This document shows positions 62,230 to 64,000 of a stretch of DNA of 64,000 nt, one piece after another. Numbering within the stretch: the first letter of the stretch is position 1; each line of letters opens with the position of its first letter. The position numbers and the translations under genes were made by a program. This DNA comes from Flavobacterium sp. LC2016-01 (GTDB taxonomy: Bacteria; Bacteroidota; Bacteroidia; Flavobacteriales; Flavobacteriaceae). The stretch is taken from contig NZ_WMIC01000001.1 in NCBI RefSeq assembly GCF_009711135.1, positions 806,001 to 870,000 on the forward strand, written 5' to 3'. The notes below the pieces were generated by a model. It was not told where the DNA came from. It did no database searches and worked only from the letters and a program-made list of their open reading frames with translations.

Positions 62230-63405
62230 ATGAAAAAAGTAAAATTGTGTCTGACATTAGTGTTGGCAGGGCTAGTATTGCTTAGCTGCAACAATAAAAA
62301 GAGTAATTCTGAAGAAAATAAAACCGAAACCACTTCAGTAGAAAAAAGAGAAATCTGGACTAAAGATCAGGCCAATAAATGGTACGCAGAACAACCTTGG
62401 TTAGTAGGCGCAAATTATTCTCCTAGCACAGCTATAAATCAGTTAGAGATGTGGCAGTCAGCTACTTTTGATCCAAAAAGAATTGATCAGGAATTGGGCT
62501 GGGCAGAAGGTCTTGGCATGAATGTAATGCGTGTATATCTGCACGATTTATTACATCAGCAAGATCCAGAAGGACTTTACAAACGCATGGATAAATTTTT
62601 AGAAATTGCAGATAAACATCACATTAAAACACTGTTTGTTTTGTTTGATTCTTGCTGGGATCCGTTTCCTGCTTTGGGAAAACAACGTGCTCCAAAACCG
62701 CATACGCACAACTCAGGCTGGGTTCAGGCTCCAGGACAAAAAGCACTTCAGGATAAAACACAATATCCTCGTTTAGAGAAATATGTAAAAGAAACAGTAG
62801 CTAAATTCAAAGATGACAAACGTATTTTAGGTTGGGATGTTTGGAACGAGCCAGATAATATGACAGGCCCATCTTATGAAAAAGTAGAGATTAAAAATAA
62901 AGTCGATTTGATTCTGCCACTTTTAAAAGATGTTTTTGTTTGGGCAAGAGAAAGTAATCCTTCACAGCCATTGACTTCTGGAGTTTGGGTTGGGGATTGG
63001 AGCGACGAAGCTAAAATGCAGCCAATGCACAAAATGCAGATTGAACAGTCAGATATTGTTTCATTCCATAATTACAATACGCCTCAGGATTTTGAAAAAG
63101 TGATCAAACAATTACAGCGTTACGGAAAACCTTTATTATGTACAGAATATATGGCAAGACCAAACGGAAGTACTTTCGAAGGATTTCTTCCAATTGCGAG
63201 AAAATACAATATTGGTATGATCAACTGGGGATTTGTTGACGGAAAAACACAAACAAAATACGCTTGGGACAGTTGGACTAAAACGTACACTGCTGAACCA
63301 AAATTATGGTTTCACGAAGTATTACATACAGATGGAACTCCATACATTAAAGCCGAAACAGATTTGATTAAAAAAATGACTTCTGAGGTTAATAAGGTTA
63401 ATTAG
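62230..63405 (+). CDS. Clan GH-A glycoside hydrolase lipoprotein (cellulase/xylanase-like)
   Basis: A 391-residue enzyme with lipobox ending at Cys20 (GLVLLSC). The start at 62230 gives MKKVKLCLT, better than the ORF start at 62206. The TIM-barrel motifs are GLGMNVMRVYLHD, the acid/base Glu207 in GWDVWNEPDN, His280 in IVSFHNYN and the nucleophile Glu306 in LLCTEYMARPNG. It resembles GH5-like cellulase-family enzymes; the exact family and bond cannot be assigned. As a lipoprotein it probably acts at the outer membrane or in the periplasm on the glycan bound by the adjacent SusD. Confidence 0.88.
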   Translation: MKKVKLCLTLVLAGLVLLSCNNKKSNSEENKTETTSVEKREIWTKDQANKWYAEQPWLVGANYSPSTAINQLEMWQSATFDPKRIDQELGWAEGLGMNVMRVYLHDLLHQQDPEGLYKRMDKFLEIADKHHIKTLFVLFDSCWDPFPALGKQRAPKPHTHNSGWVQAPGQKALQDKTQYPRLEKYVKETVAKFKDDKRILGWDVWNEPDNMTGPSYEKVEIKNKVDLILPLLKDVFVWARESNPSQPLTSGVWVGDWSDEAKMQPMHKMQIEQSDIVSFHNYNTPQDFEKVIKQLQRYGKPLLCTEYMARPNGSTFEGFLPIARKYNIGMINWGFVDGKTQTKYAWDSWTKTYTAEPKLWFHEVLHTDGTPYIKAETDLIKKMTSEVNKVN

Positions 63406-63441
63406 ATAATATGTCAATTAGATAATTAGATAATTGCTTTT
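63405..63441. repeat. GATAATTAGA repeat fragment
   Basis: tagataatatgtcaattagataattagataattgc follows the glycosidase stop and belongs to the family seen as tandem 16-bp units at 53120-53275. Confidence 0.6.
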
Positions 63442-63442
63442 G

Positions 63443-63657
63443 GCCACAGATTAAACGGATTAAAATGATTAACATCTGTGGCGGAAAAATTAAACACATA
63501 GAAACATAGATTTTATTATTTCTTTTTTGAGAGTATAGAAAAAGCTCGCTTTCACACATAGCTATGTGTATTTTAATAAATGAAATGCCTTTTGTAGACA
63601 AAGTAAAGCTATGTCTCTATGTGTTAAAAAATCATTTTAATCCGTTTAATCTGTGGC
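63443..63657. repeat. Nested inverted-repeat element with 28-nt perfect arms
   Basis: Outer arms 63443-63470 and 63630-63657 are exact 28-nt inverted copies starting GCCACAGATTAAACGG. Inside, arms 63493-63509 and 63609-63625 (AACACATAGAAACATAG type) pair with one mismatch, and ACACATAGCTATGTGT (63554-63569) is a perfect palindrome at the centre. It fills the gap between the glycosidase and the next enzyme gene. No ORF inside is convincing. Confidence 0.9.
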
Positions 63658-63681
63658 AAAAGCATTTTAATTTTTAGCAAC

Positions 63682-64000
63682 ATGAGAAAAAATAAAATAA
63701 AACAGCTCTTTTTTCTAGCGGTGATTCTGGTTGGATTTTCTGCGAAAGCACAACAACCAGATCCGCCGGGACAAGTTAAAGGGAATGAAAAACCAAAAAA
63801 CGAGGCTTATCTTTTTGCGCACATGACGCATAAAGATTACGGCAGATTGTATTATTCTGTCAGCCTTGATGGTTTGCATTGGGAAAATTTAAATGATGGG
63901 AAACGTGTTTTTGAAGAATATAAAGGGCATCCAGACATTTGCAAAGGTCCAGACGGAAAATATTACATCGCAGGAAATACTGGTGACGATGCAAAAAGCA
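63682..64000 (+). CDS. Secreted glycan-active protein, GH43-like start (partial, runs off the window)
   Basis: The first 106 codons of a protein starting MRKNKIKQLFFLAVILVGFSAKAQ, a signal peptide with cleavage near residue 24. The mature start includes EAYLFAHMTHKDYGRLYYSVSLDGLHWENLND and HPDICKGPDGKYYIAGNTGDD, the pattern of a five-bladed-propeller glycosidase (GH43-like or related arabinosidase). Being next to SusC, SusD and a GH-A enzyme it is probably part of the same polysaccharide locus. The 3' end and catalytic residues lie outside the window. Confidence 0.72.
   Translation, partial: MRKNKIKQLFFLAVILVGFSAKAQQPDPPGQVKGNEKPKNEAYLFAHMTHKDYGRLYYSVSLDGLHWENLNDGKRVFEEYKGHPDICKGPDGKYYIAGNTGDDAKS

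Overview
The window reads as chromosomal DNA of a Flavobacterium-like member of the Bacteroidota. This is inferred from the low GC content, a TAnnTTTG promoter element, a SusC/SusD pair with a one-protein hybrid two-component system, a type IX secretion sorting domain, and flavobacterial families such as DUF6660 and DUF6428. I see no rRNA, tRNA, transposase, integrase, phage gene or CRISPR array.

Layout. (1) 137-2925: cupin, zinc alcohol dehydrogenase and aldo/keto reductase. (2) 3192-12652: many small stress-type or DNA-maintenance genes (DUF4142 lipoprotein, DUF7218 plus topoisomerase IB, DUF1328, DUF5661, an extremely acidic protein, a YciF-type ferritin-like protein, a Nei-type glycosylase overlapping a DUF72 gene, a general-stress flavin-fold protein, a single-domain response regulator). 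(3) 12717-25949: signalling, with a multi-PAS kinase, two hybrid kinases, a receiver protein and CheR- and CheB-type enzymes without a chemoreceptor; a SemiSWEET, an SDR and a regulator-like protein without HTH lie between. (4) 26130-28040: two outer-membrane beta-barrel proteins. (5) 28341-36672: a metal-resistance run (DUF6660, heavy-metal RND pump, TolC-like channel, adaptor, P-type ATPase). (6) 36731-38136: an ars operon on the minus strand (arsR, DUF6428, a 41-residue membrane peptide, arsC) with two matching operator-like sites. (7) 38306-47403: DUF6624 protein, two sulfatases, DUF1810 protein, and sdhA/sdhB-like genes without a cytochrome b gene. (8) 47614-53076: a secreted sugar-dehydrogenase-like protein, a divergent HxlR regulator/azoreductase pair with three evenly spaced operators, and a thiolase. 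(9) 53276-64000: a polysaccharide utilisation locus (HTCS, SusC, SusD, clan GH-A glycosidase lipoprotein, start of a further secreted glycan enzyme) that runs off the window.

The most distinctive feature is a set of intergenic inverted-repeat families, often beginning at a stop codon. One family (ends ACCGCAAAG / CTTTGCGGT) has entered coding sequence: one copy supplies the C-terminus of the RND pump and the N-terminus of the TolC-like protein, and another supplies most of the lipoprotein signal peptide of the adaptor. A 28-nt perfect inverted repeat enclosing a second repeat family lies at 63443-63657, and five 16-bp tandem units lie at 53136-53215.

Most gene functions here are ordinary. 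The points worth following up are the repeat-derived signal peptides, the operator architecture, the small ars-operon membrane peptide, the receptor-less CheB/CheR signalling cluster, and the gene pairs of unknown joint function (DUF7218-topoisomerase IB; Nei-DUF72).
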